Assembly: GCF_021608185.1 (NCBI RefSeq)
Contig: NZ_JAKIHN010000001.1
Span: forward strand, 310,001-374,000
Source of the DNA: Flavobacterium anseongense
Lineage (GTDB): Bacteria > Bacteroidota > Bacteroidia > Flavobacteriales > Flavobacteriaceae
Length of the DNA: 64,000 nucleotides
Reading direction: 5' to 3'
The notes beneath the pieces were generated by a model. That model had not been told where the DNA came from, made no database searches, and was given only the letters and a program-made list of their open reading frames with translations. How positions within the stretch are numbered: position 1 is the stretch's first letter; the number at the start of each line of letters is the position of its first letter. Both the position numbers and the translations under genes were made by a program. Shown here piece by piece: positions 7,691 through 14,595 of the stretch.

Positions 7691-7960
7691 ATGTATTTAA
7701 GTAAAGAAACAAAAGCAGAAATCTTCGCTAAACACGGAGGAAAAGCAGAAAACACAGGATCTGCAGAAGGACAAATCGCATTGTTCACATTTAGAATCTC
7801 TCACTTAACTGAGCACTTGAAAAAAAATCGTCACGATTACAACACTGAGCGTTCGTTAGTACTTTTGGTAGGTAAAAGAAGAAGTCTTCTTGACTACTTG
7901 AAGAAAAAAGATATCAACAGATATCGTGAGATCATCAAAGAATTGAATATTAGAAAATAG
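7691..7960 (+). CDS. rpsO: 30S ribosomal protein S15
   Basis: An 89-residue protein of standard S15 length, with the conserved NTGSAEGQIALFT, RISHLTEHLK, DYNTERSL and VGKRRSLLDYLKK segments. It binds 16S rRNA in the central domain of the small subunit. It has its own promoter box upstream and a strong terminator downstream. pnp follows, the same gene order as in many bacteria. Confidence 0.98.
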   Translation: MYLSKETKAEIFAKHGGKAENTGSAEGQIALFTFRISHLTEHLKKNRHDYNTERSLVLLVGKRRSLLDYLKKKDINRYREIIKELNIRK

Positions 7961-7965
7961 TCAAT

Positions 7966-7995
7966 AAAAAAGAGGTGCACACGCGCCTCTTTTTA
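7966..7995 (+). terminator. Terminator after rpsO
   Basis: Stem AAAAAGAGGTGC / GCGCCTCTTTTT (one G-T pair) with a 4-base loop and a T-run. Confidence 0.85.
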
Positions 7996-8103
7996 TTTTT
8001 AGATTAAAAAGAAGAAAAGTTTCGGTTTTTCATTGGGTTACAAACAACTACTACAACAACTACAACACAACTAACCTAATTGTTTAAAAACGAATTAAAT
8101 TTT

Positions 8104-10248
8104 ATGATTCCAAAAGTAACCCAAGAAACAATCGATTTAGGTGATGGAAGAAGCATCACAATCGAAACAGGTAAATTAGCAAAACAGGCAGACGGTTCTG
8201 TAGTTGTACGTTGTGGAGACACTATGTTGTTAGCAACAGCCGTATCAGCAAGAACATCAAATCCTGGTGTTGACTTTTTACCTTTGACGGTAGATTACCG
8301 TGAAAAATTTGCAGCAGCAGGACGTTTTCCTGGCGGATTTTTCAAAAGAGAAGCACGTCCAAGTGACAGCGAAGTATTAACCATGCGTCTTGTTGACCGT
8401 GTTTTACGTCCGCTTTTCCCAGATGATTATCACGCTGAAACTCAGGTGATGATTCAGTTAATGTCTCACGACGAAAATGTTATGCCGGATTCTTTAGCAG
8501 GATTAGCAGCTTCGGCAGCTTTAGCTGTGTCAGACATTCCATTCTACAATTTAATTTCTGAAGTACGTGTTGCACGTATCGACGGTAAATTTGTAATCAA
8601 TCCAAGCAAAGCGCAATTAGACTCATCAGATATTGATATGATGATTGGAGCTTCAATGGATTCTGTTGCAATGGTTGAAGGAGAAATGAAAGAAATCTCA
8701 GAAGCAGAAATGGTAGAAGCTATTAAATTTGCTCATGAGGCTATCAAAGTTCAAATTCAGGCGCAGTTAAGATTACAGGAAGCTTTTGGTAAAAAAGAAA
8801 TCCGTACGTATGAAGGTGAAGTTGAAGACGAAGCAGTTTACAAAAAAGTAAAAGCGGCTGGATATGACAAATGTTATGCTATTGCTCAGGAAGCTTCAGG
8901 AAAAAGTGAAAGAGGCGAAAAATTCGCTGCAGTAAAAGAAGAATGTAAAGCCTTATTTACTGAAGAAGAATATGCTGAAAATGCAGACTTGGCTGGTTTA
9001 GTTGGAAAATATTTCTACAAAACCAATAAAGAAGCCGTTCGTAACGTAATCCTTGAAAAAGGAATTCGATTGGACGGAAGAAAAACAACCGAAATCAGAC
9101 CAATCTGGTGTGAAACTGATTACTTGCCAAGAGTTCACGGTTCTGCATTGTTTACACGTGGAGAAACTCAGGCATTGGCAACAGTAACTTTGGGAACTTC
9201 AAGAGAAGCTAACCAAATTGACTCACCATCTGAACAAGGAGAAGAAAAATTCTATTTACATTATAATTTCCCACCATTCTCAACCGGTGAAGCTAAACCT
9301 TTAAGAGGAACTTCAAGGAGAGAAGTTGGTCACGGAAACTTAGCACAACGTGCTTTGAAAAACATGATTCCGGCTGATTGTCCTTATACAATCCGTATTG
9401 TTTCTGAAGTTTTAGAATCTAACGGTTCTTCTTCTATGGCAACGGTTTGTGCCGGTACAATGGCATTGATGGATGCAGGAGTTCAAATGGTAAAACCGGT
9501 TTCAGGTATTGCAATGGGATTGATTACTGATGGACAAAAATTTGCGGTGCTTTCTGATATTTTAGGTGATGAAGATCATTTAGGTGACATGGACTTTAAA
9601 GTAACCGGAACAAAAGACGGAATCACAGCTTGTCAAATGGATATCAAAATTGACGGTTTACGTTATGATATTATGGAACAGGCTTTGAACCAAGCTCGTG
9701 ATGGTCGTATGCATATCTTAGGAAAATTAACTGAAACTATTGCTACCCCAAGAGCTGATGTTAAAGCTTATGCTCCAAAAATCATTACAAGAACAATTCC
9801 TGGAAACTTCATTGGAGCCTTGATTGGACCTGGTGGAAAAGTTATTCAGGAATTACAAAAAGCAACCGGAACAACTATCGTTATCAACGAAGTAGACGAA
9901 CAAGGTGTTGTTGAAATCCTTGGAACTGATCCGGATGGAATTGCTGCAGTATTGGCGAAAATTGATTCTATCATTTTCAAACCTGCAGTTGGTGAAGCTT
10001 ATGAAGTGAAAGTAATTAAAATGTTAGATTTTGGTGCTGTTGTAGAATATACAGCTGCTCCCGGAAATGAAGTTTTATTGCACGTTTCTGAGTTGGCTTG
10101 GGAAAGAACAGAAAATGTTTCCGATGTAGTTAAAATGGGTGATGTTTTCCTGGTAAAATATCTTGGTGTTGATCCAAAAACAAGAAAAGAAAAAGTGTCA
10201 AGAAAAGCACTTTTACCAAGACCTCCAAGAGAAGATAAAAAAGAGTAA
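8104..10248 (+). CDS. pnp: Polyribonucleotide nucleotidyltransferase (PNPase)
   Basis: A 714-residue phosphorolytic 3'-5' exoribonuclease. It has two RNase PH domains (N-terminal ~1-220 and ~310-550, the latter with [15 protein letters not shown] and [13 protein letters not shown]), a helical linker, then a KH domain ([17 protein letters not shown] near 580-595) and an S1 domain (near 625-695, LHVSELAW). I start at the ATG of MIPKV, where the family begins; an in-frame TTG eight codons upstream is not needed. It degrades RNA in the cytoplasm, usually in a degradosome-like context. A terminator follows. Confidence 0.97.
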   Translation: MIPKVTQETIDLGDGRSITIETGKLAKQADGSVVVRCGDTMLLATAVSARTSNPGVDFLPLTVDYREKFAAAGRFPGGFFKREARPSDSEVLTMRLVDRVLRPLFPDDYHAETQVMIQLMSHDENVMPDSLAGLAASAALAVSDIPFYNLISEVRVARIDGKFVINPSKAQLDSSDIDMMIGASMDSVAMVEGEMKEISEAEMVEAIKFAHEAIKVQIQAQLRLQEAFGKKEIRTYEGEVEDEAVYKKVKAAGYDKCYAIAQEASGKSERGEKFAAVKEECKALFTEEEYAENADLAGLVGKYFYKTNKEAVRNVILEKGIRLDGRKTTEIRPIWCETDYLPRVHGSALFTRGETQALATVTLGTSREANQIDSPSEQGEEKFYLHYNFPPFSTGEAKPLRGTSRREVGHGNLAQRALKNMIPADCPYTIRIVSEVLESNGSSSMATVCAGTMALMDAGVQMVKPVSGIAMGLITDGQKFAVLSDILGDEDHLGDMDFKVTGTKDGITACQMDIKIDGLRYDIMEQALNQARDGRMHILGKLTETIATPRADVKAYAPKIITRTIPGNFIGALIGPGGKVIQELQKATGTTIVINEVDEQGVVEILGTDPDGIAAVLAKIDSIIFKPAVGEAYEVKVIKMLDFGAVVEYTAAPGNEVLLHVSELAWERTENVSDVVKMGDVFLVKYLGVDPKTRKEKVSRKALLPRPPREDKKE

Positions 10249-10268
10249 TTACTTTTTTTAGTTTATAG

Positions 10269-10304
10269 AAAACCCCGATTCATCATTTTGAATCGGGGTT
10301 TTTT
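10269..10304 (+). terminator. Terminator after pnp
   Basis: Stem AACCCCGATTC / GAATCGGGGTT with an 8-base loop and a T-run, 20 bases past the pnp stop. Confidence 0.9.
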
Positions 10305-10456
10305 GATTCTGCTGGATTTATTAAAAATAAAAATAATTGTTTACCTATATAATTCCACAGTTAAACGATATTTCTGACCTTTAAACGGCATTGAAAATAA
10401 TTTTGAATAAAAATTATTAACTTTAAGCTAACTAACACAATTAAAACCCATTTATT

Positions 10457-11137
10457 ATGAAAAAATTATTTTTTATCCTTTTTACAGGAGTCTTTACATT
10501 TTCGTGTTCAAGTGACGATTCCTCAGGACCTGCATTATCAGACACACCACTAGCCAAAGTAGAATATGACAATAGTAATTTTGGCATCTATAAAGGGGTA
10601 TTTATAGGTTCATCCGGAACTGTTTTGATTAATATTAATAATGATGGATTTTTGGAGGCAAGTTTAACCATTGATGGATCGACTTCAATCTATACTTCGA
10701 CCGAATCTGCTACTTTAAATTCTGCAATGGCAGGATTGACATTCACAAATGGAAGTAATTCTTTTGATTTTAGCGTCACTGCTAATGGAGGAGATCCAAC
10801 AGTCAGCAATATAAATATAAGTGGGCATCCGGATGCTACAATAGTCGTTCTAAAAGAATTTCATAACGTTTTAGCCAAATGCTATGTGGGTAGCTTTAGT
10901 GGTGACGATTCAGGTTTATTTCATGTTGTTATAGTGGATGCTGTTGTTGATGGGATTGCAAGATCTAACGATGGTGGCAGCGCCTTTAATACAGATGGCA
11001 CATTAATAGGCACTACTATAACTGGAACGTTTGAGGGCGGCACCTTTACCGGAACAAGTAGTGGCAATCGCATAAGTGGATCTTGGCAAAACAGTTTTGG
11101 CGAAAGCGGTACATGGTCAGGTACCAGAAAGTTATAA
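10457..11137 (+). CDS. Lipoprotein of unknown function
   Basis: A 226-residue predicted lipoprotein. The signal peptide ends in a lipobox with C17 (TFSCSSDDSSG), followed by the Ser/Asp-rich stretch that in Bacteroidetes often marks lipoproteins for surface export. The body is Gly/Ser/Thr-rich with repeated beta-strand patterns (TGTFEGGTFTGTSSGNRISGSW near the C-terminus), suggesting a beta-sandwich or barrel-like fold. No enzyme motif was recognised. The gene stands alone between the pnp terminator and its own terminator. Confidence 0.75.
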   Translation: MKKLFFILFTGVFTFSCSSDDSSGPALSDTPLAKVEYDNSNFGIYKGVFIGSSGTVLININNDGFLEASLTIDGSTSIYTSTESATLNSAMAGLTFTNGSNSFDFSVTANGGDPTVSNINISGHPDATIVVLKEFHNVLAKCYVGSFSGDDSGLFHVVIVDAVVDGIARSNDGGSAFNTDGTLIGTTITGTFEGGTFTGTSSGNRISGSWQNSFGESGTWSGTRKL

Positions 11138-11154
11138 TTTTATAAATTACACAT

Positions 11155-11188
11155 AAAAAATCTACTTCACTCGTGAAGTAGATTTTTT
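11155..11188 (+). terminator. Terminator after the lipoprotein gene
   Basis: Long perfect stem AAAAAATCTACTTCAC / GTGAAGTAGATTTTTT with a 2-base TC spacer; strongly symmetric. Confidence 0.85.
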
Positions 11189-11302
11189 ATTTTTATTCAC
11201 ATCTGATTAGAAGGTAAGTATAAAAAATGTTATTAAATTGTAACTTTTTTAAAATTGTAACGTACAACCACTTGAACACTTTAAAGTAAAGGAGACAAAT
11301 TA

Positions 11303-12166
11303 ATGAGACAGCTCAAAATCACAAAGCAGGTAACTAACCGTGAAACTGCTTCCCTAGACAAGTACCTACAAGAAATTGGAAAAGTTGACTTAATTACTGC
11401 TGATGAAGAAGTAGAGTTGGCACAAAAGATTAAAGCCGGCGACCAAAGAGCGTTAGAAAAATTGACAAAAGCCAATTTACGTTTCGTGGTTTCTGTGGCT
11501 AAGCAATACCAAAATCAAGGTTTAACACTTCCCGATTTGATTAACGAAGGAAATTTAGGTTTGATTAAAGCGGCTCAACGTTTTGATGAAACTCGTGGTT
11601 TCAAATTCATTTCATATGCAGTTTGGTGGATTCGTCAATCGATTCTTCAGGCTTTAGCAGAACAATCTCGTATCGTTCGTTTGCCTTTAAATAAAATTGG
11701 TTCTATCAATAAAATCAACAAGATGTACGCTTTGTTAGAGCAATCTAACGAACGTCCGCCAAGTGCTGAAGAAATTGCAAAAGAATTGGATATGACCGTA
11801 AATGATGTAAAAGAGTCAATGAAAAACTCCGGTCGTCATTTATCAATGGATGCGCCTCTTGTAGAAGGTGAAGATTCAAATTTATATGACGTTTTACGTT
11901 CCGGCGAATCTCCAAACCCTGACAGAGAGTTAATACATGAGTCTTTACGTACAGAAATTGAAAGATCTTTAGAAACTTTAACGCCACGTGAAGCAGATGT
12001 TGTACGTTTGTACTTTGGTTTAGGCGACCAACATCCGATGACTTTAGAAGAAATCGGAGAAACTTTCGATTTAACCCGTGAGCGTGTGCGTCAGATTAAA
12101 GAAAAAGCTATTCGTAGATTAAAACATACTTCAAGAAGTAAAATATTAAAAACATATTTGGGATAA
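11303..12166 (+). CDS. rpoD: Primary RNA polymerase sigma factor
   Basis: A 287-residue sigma-70 factor. Region 1.2 lies near residues 15-45 ([18 protein letters not shown]), region 2 near 50-120 ([35 protein letters not shown]), region 3 near 125-200, and region 4 near 215-285 ([29 protein letters not shown]). There is no region 1.1, the short form typical of Bacteroidetes primary sigma factors. These recognise TTG / TAnnTTTG promoters, which fits the promoter boxes seen across this window. Duplicated terminator-like sequences follow the gene. Confidence 0.96.
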   Translation: MRQLKITKQVTNRETASLDKYLQEIGKVDLITADEEVELAQKIKAGDQRALEKLTKANLRFVVSVAKQYQNQGLTLPDLINEGNLGLIKAAQRFDETRGFKFISYAVWWIRQSILQALAEQSRIVRLPLNKIGSINKINKMYALLEQSNERPPSAEEIAKELDMTVNDVKESMKNSGRHLSMDAPLVEGEDSNLYDVLRSGESPNPDRELIHESLRTEIERSLETLTPREADVVRLYFGLGDQHPMTLEEIGETFDLTRERVRQIKEKAIRRLKHTSRSKILKTYLG

Positions 12167-12212
12167 TCCCAAAAACCACAACAACAGTCTGATTAACTGT
12201 TCGTTTTTTGAT

Positions 12213-12255
12213 TGATGATTGAAACTCCGGCTGATTACCGGAGTTTTATTTTTTA
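12213..12255 (+). terminator. Terminator after rpoD (copy 1 of a duplicated element)
   Basis: Stem AAACTCCGG / CCGGAGTTT with a 7-base loop (CTGATTA) and a T-run, about 55 bases after the rpoD stop. Confidence 0.85.
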
Positions 12256-12284
12256 TATCATCAACCAAAAAATATTTTTTGATT

Positions 12285-12323
12285 GCTCCGCTTACGCTCC
12301 GCCAGTTCGGCTTCGCCTCGTGT
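12285..12323. repeat. GC-rich dispersed repeat, copy A
   Basis: A 39-base GC-rich island in AT-rich DNA, built of GCTCCGCT, ACGCTCC, TTCGGCTTCGCC and CTCG words. It lies between the two terminator copies. The reverse complement of 37138-37174 is clearly related, and 3313-3333 matches the 3' half. Confidence 0.5.
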
Positions 12324-12364
12324 GATGATTGAAACTCCGGCTGATTACCGAGTTTTATTTTTTT
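12323..12364 (+). repeat. Second copy of the rpoD terminator with a one-base deletion
   Basis: Repeats the first element from TGATGATTGAAACTCCGG through the T-run, but one G of the descending arm is missing (CCGAGTTT instead of CCGGAGTTT). That weakens the stem. The two copies lie 110 bp apart with the GC-rich repeat between them. Confidence 0.8.
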
Positions 12365-12399
12365 AACCTGAACTTGTTTCAGGTTCTCTAATTATAATT

Positions 12400-12407
12400 T
12401 ACTTTTG
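12400..12407 (+). promoter_or_regulatory. TAnnTTTG promoter box for rpe
   Basis: TACTTTTG with a TTG at 12374-12376, located 19 bases before the rpe ATG. Confidence 0.6.
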
Positions 12408-12426
12408 CACAAACAACATAACTAGA

Positions 12427-13089
12427 ATGAAAAATACACTTATTGCCCCATCAGTCCTTGCTGCCGATTTTGCCAACTTACAACGCGATATCGAAATGAT
12501 CAACAGCAGCCAAGCCGACTGGTTTCATATTGATATTATGGATGGAGTTTTTGTTCCGAATATTTCTTTCGGAATGCCGGTTTTAGAAGCCATTACAAAG
12601 CATGCAAAAAAAACCATTGACGTACACTTAATGATTGTCGATCCTGACAGATACATCAAGACTTTTGCAACATTAGGTTCTAATATATTAACCGTTCACT
12701 ACGAAGCCTGCACACATTTACACAGAACGTTACAAGCAATAAAAGCAGAAGGAATGAAAGCCGGAGTCGCGCTAAATCCGCACACTAGTATTGATTTATT
12801 AGAAGACGTAATTAATGATATTGATATGGTTTGCCTAATGAGTGTTAATCCTGGTTTTGGTGGACAATCTTTTATTGAAAATACATATACTAAAATTGAA
12901 AAACTAAAAGCGTTAATAAATAGAAAAAACGCATCAACCTTAATTGAAATCGACGGAGGAGTTACCGATAAAAATGCGGCTCAATTAGTAAAAGCAGGTG
13001 CAGATGTACTTGTAGCCGGAAACTTTGTTTTTAAAGCGGAAAATCCAACCAAAACCATATCCGATTTAAAGAAGATAACAAGTATATAA
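12427..13089 (+). CDS. rpe: Ribulose-phosphate 3-epimerase
   Basis: A 220-residue TIM-barrel enzyme of normal length that interconverts ribulose 5-phosphate and xylulose 5-phosphate in the pentose phosphate pathway. Conserved motifs are APSVLAADFANL at the N-terminus, WFHIDIMDGVFVPNISFG (metal and catalytic Asp), VHYEA, LMSVNPGFGGQSF and EIDGGVTDKNA. A promoter box precedes it. A small secreted-protein gene follows 17 bases later and may be co-transcribed. Confidence 0.96.
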   Translation: MKNTLIAPSVLAADFANLQRDIEMINSSQADWFHIDIMDGVFVPNISFGMPVLEAITKHAKKTIDVHLMIVDPDRYIKTFATLGSNILTVHYEACTHLHRTLQAIKAEGMKAGVALNPHTSIDLLEDVINDIDMVCLMSVNPGFGGQSFIENTYTKIEKLKALINRKNASTLIEIDGGVTDKNAAQLVKAGADVLVAGNFVFKAENPTKTISDLKKITSI

Positions 13090-13106
13090 TTAAAAAGCCT
13101 TTCACT

Positions 13107-13559
13107 ATGAAAAAACTACTATCATTATCAATGCTATTCTTTGCCCTTGCAACCACCGCTCAAATCAAGATTGGTAAAACTGAAGCAAAACCAGTTCTTA
13201 TAGGTAAGTTGGGTACACCTACTATGAGTACTATTGAAATAACAAAAACAGGTGATTTAGTTACTTTCAAATACCAAAATAACAATAAGCCACAAGTAGC
13301 TGAATTTAAAACCTTCAGCTTTAAAGATATTGATGGTGCTCTGGAAGGATTCTATAGTGTCATTGCGGATGGCTTCACAAACTTACCAAAGGAAGATATT
13401 AAGATTGAATTACCCACAGAAACAGTAACCCTTCATTATACTAAAGCTATGAATGTAGTCAACGTGAAGATGAAGATAAGTTATAACAATGGTGAAGAAG
13501 GCGGAGCAACAGTATCGTTAACTAAAGTGGCGATTGATAAGTTATTCGGTAAATTGTAA
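13107..13559 (+). CDS. Small secreted protein of unknown function
   Basis: A 150-residue protein with a clear signal peptide (residues 1-19, MKKLLSLSMLFFALATTAQ). The remainder is predicted beta-rich (alternating Val/Ile/Thr strands), with no cysteines and no enzyme motif. I do not recognise the family. It follows rpe by 17 bases, probably read from the same promoter. A tandem repeat block begins 22 bases after its stop. Confidence 0.7.
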   Translation: MKKLLSLSMLFFALATTAQIKIGKTEAKPVLIGKLGTPTMSTIEITKTGDLVTFKYQNNNKPQVAEFKTFSFKDIDGALEGFYSVIADGFTNLPKEDIKIELPTETVTLHYTKAMNVVNVKMKISYNNGEEGGATVSLTKVAIDKLFGKL

Positions 13560-13581
13560 ATTTGTGCAAACCTGACATAGA

Positions 13582-13720
13582 GATTTTGCTACGCAAGTTC
13601 CCTCAAAGCTCCGCTTTGAAAATAAAGGGATTTTGCTACGCAAGTTCCCTCAAAGCTCCGCTTTGAAAATAAAGGGATTTTGCTATGCAAGTTCCCTCAA
13701 AGCTCCGCTTTGAAAATAAA
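13582..13720. repeat. Three tandem 47-bp repeats
   Basis: Units begin at 13582, 13629 and 13676 with exact 47-base spacing and are nearly identical (unit 3 has CTATGC for CTACGC). Each contains the palindrome CAAAGC-TCC-GCTTTG. The last unit runs directly into the long hairpin at 13718-13771. There are no unique spacers, so this is not a CRISPR. Confidence 0.9.
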
Positions 13721-13771
13721 ATAGCGGGAAAAAATGCTCAAACAAGTTTGGACATTTTTTCCCGCTATTTT
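13718..13771. terminator. Long bidirectional hairpin between the repeat block and tRNA-Arg
   Basis: Arms AAAATAGCGGGAAAAAATG and CATTTTTTCCCGCTATTTT, with a second inner stem CAAAC/GTTTG. It lies just past the 3' end of tRNA-Arg (minus strand) and can end transcription there, and possibly from the plus strand too. Confidence 0.7.
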
Positions 13772-13780
13772 ATTTATTCG

Positions 13781-13854
13781 TGACCGCGAAGGGATTCGAA
13801 CCCCCAACCCTCAGAGCCGAAATCTGATATTCTATCCAGTTGAACTACGCAGCC
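13781..13854 (-). tRNA. tRNA-Arg (anticodon TCG)
   Basis: A 74-nt cloverleaf on the minus strand. The acceptor is GGCTGCG with CGCGGTC and discriminator A; the anticodon stem TCAGA/TCTGA encloses loop TTTCGGC, giving anticodon TCG; the T-arm is GGGGG-TTCGAAT-CCCTT. CCA is not encoded. A TAnnTTTG box (TAACTTTG, minus strand, 13872-13865) lies just upstream inside a heptamer repeat array. Plus-strand reading frames through this region encode only tRNA-derived artefacts. Confidence 0.93.
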
Positions 13855-13861
13855 TTTTTAA

Positions 13862-13924
13862 GTACAAAGTTAGAAGTACGAGGTACGAAGTTAAATCGTA
13901 CTTCCAACTTCGCACCTCGCACTT
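13862..13924. repeat. Array of nine 7-bp words in two opposed halves
   Basis: Nine consecutive heptamers fill 63 bp between tRNA-Arg and yqeY. The first five are variants of GTACGAA or GTTAGAA; the last four are variants of their complement (CGTACTT, CGCACTT). The two halves therefore form an imperfect inverted repeat. The tRNA-Arg promoter box lies in the first two words. Confidence 0.85.
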
Positions 13925-13927
13925 AAT

Positions 13928-14374
13928 TTATACTAAAAGTTTCTTAACTATGGTCGAAATAGTTTTCCCTTCCGCACTTCCACCGATTTGTGCTGATGCC
14001 AATCCCATAACTTTTCCCATTGAAGCAATTCCTGATGCTCCGGTTTCTGCTATTATTTTAGAAACTATTGCTTCTACTTCTGCTTCTGAAAGTTGTGCAG
14101 GAAGGAATTTTTCGATTACGGCGATTTGTGCTAATTCCGGTTCTGCTAAGTCAGGACGGTTTTGTGTTGTAAATATTGATGCGCTGTCTTTACGCATTTT
14201 TACCAGTTTTTGTAAAATCTTGATTTCGTCGGCTTCGGTGATTTCTGACGAACCTCCGGCAGTTTGTGCTAATAAGATTTCTGATTTGATGGCACGAAGT
14301 GCTTCTAATGCAATGGTATTTTTTTCACGCATGGCATTTTTCATTTCGTCCATTATTTGGGTTGATAAACTCAT
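13928..14374 (-). CDS. GatB/YqeY domain-containing protein
   Basis: A 148-residue protein matching the stand-alone YqeY family: SLSTQIMDEMKNAMREKN at the start, LEALRAIKSEIL, a middle helical region with EIKILQKLVKMRKDS, and a C-terminal GMGKVMG-like segment (ASMGKVMGLASAQIGGSAEGK). The C-terminal part resembles the tRNA-contacting tail domain of GatB, so a tRNA-related role is often proposed, but the function is not established. The gene lies downstream of ftsZ on the same strand, with a strong terminator between. An octamer word array ends directly at the start codon. Confidence 0.9.
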   Translation of the reverse strand: MSLSTQIMDEMKNAMREKNTIALEALRAIKSEILLAQTAGGSSEITEADEIKILQKLVKMRKDSASIFTTQNRPDLAEPELAQIAVIEKFLPAQLSEAEVEAIVSKIIAETGASGIASMGKVMGLASAQIGGSAEGKTISTIVKKLLV

Positions 14375-14415
14375 CTTTTAGATTGTTAGATTATTAGACT
14401 TTTAGACTTCTTAGA
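14375..14415 (-). repeat. Octamer word array before yqeY
   Basis: On the minus strand: one 9-base word (TCTAAGAAG), then four 8-base words of the form TCTAANNN, the last ending directly at the yqeY ATG. The same word family precedes pruA at 61230-61269. Confidence 0.85.
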
Positions 14416-14425
14416 TTCAAATGGT

Positions 14426-14480
14426 TTTTCCCTTAGCCCTGATGGTAGCGAGCTACCGTGTAGCGCGGACAGCGGGAAAA
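14426..14480. repeat. Intergenic hairpin element
   Basis: Outer arms TTTTTCCC and GGGAAAA enclose a perfect inner hairpin GGTAGC-GA-GCTACC and the words AGCCCTGATGG and GCGGACAGCGGG. The G+C content stands out from the surroundings. From memory, similar TAGCCCTGATGG...AGCGGG strings recur between genes in Flavobacterium genomes; I could not check this. Confidence 0.5.
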
Positions 14481-14529
14481 TGGATGACAATAATGCCCGA
14501 ACCATTCGCTTCTAAAAAAGCTCTGCGAA

Positions 14530-14571
14530 GGTAAAAAAAATAACCCGAAAATCTCAATGAAATTTTCGGGT
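14530..14571 (-). terminator. Terminator at the end of the dcw operon (after ftsZ)
   Basis: Stem ACCCGAAAAT / ATTTTCGGGT with a 9-base loop, followed on the minus strand by a TTATTTTTTTT run. It lies 25 bases past the ftsZ stop. Confidence 0.88.
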
Positions 14572-14595
14572 CAACATTTTGGGGTTATCTGTAGA

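Noticed and set aside
13582..13720. CRISPR array
   Set aside because: The 47-bp units are contiguous, with no unique spacers, and no cas genes are present.
13734..14381. Plus-strand frame of 215 codons with an RDREGIRTPNPQS segment
   Set aside because: It runs antisense through tRNA-Arg, the heptamer array and yqeY; that peptide is a common artefact of translating tRNA genes.
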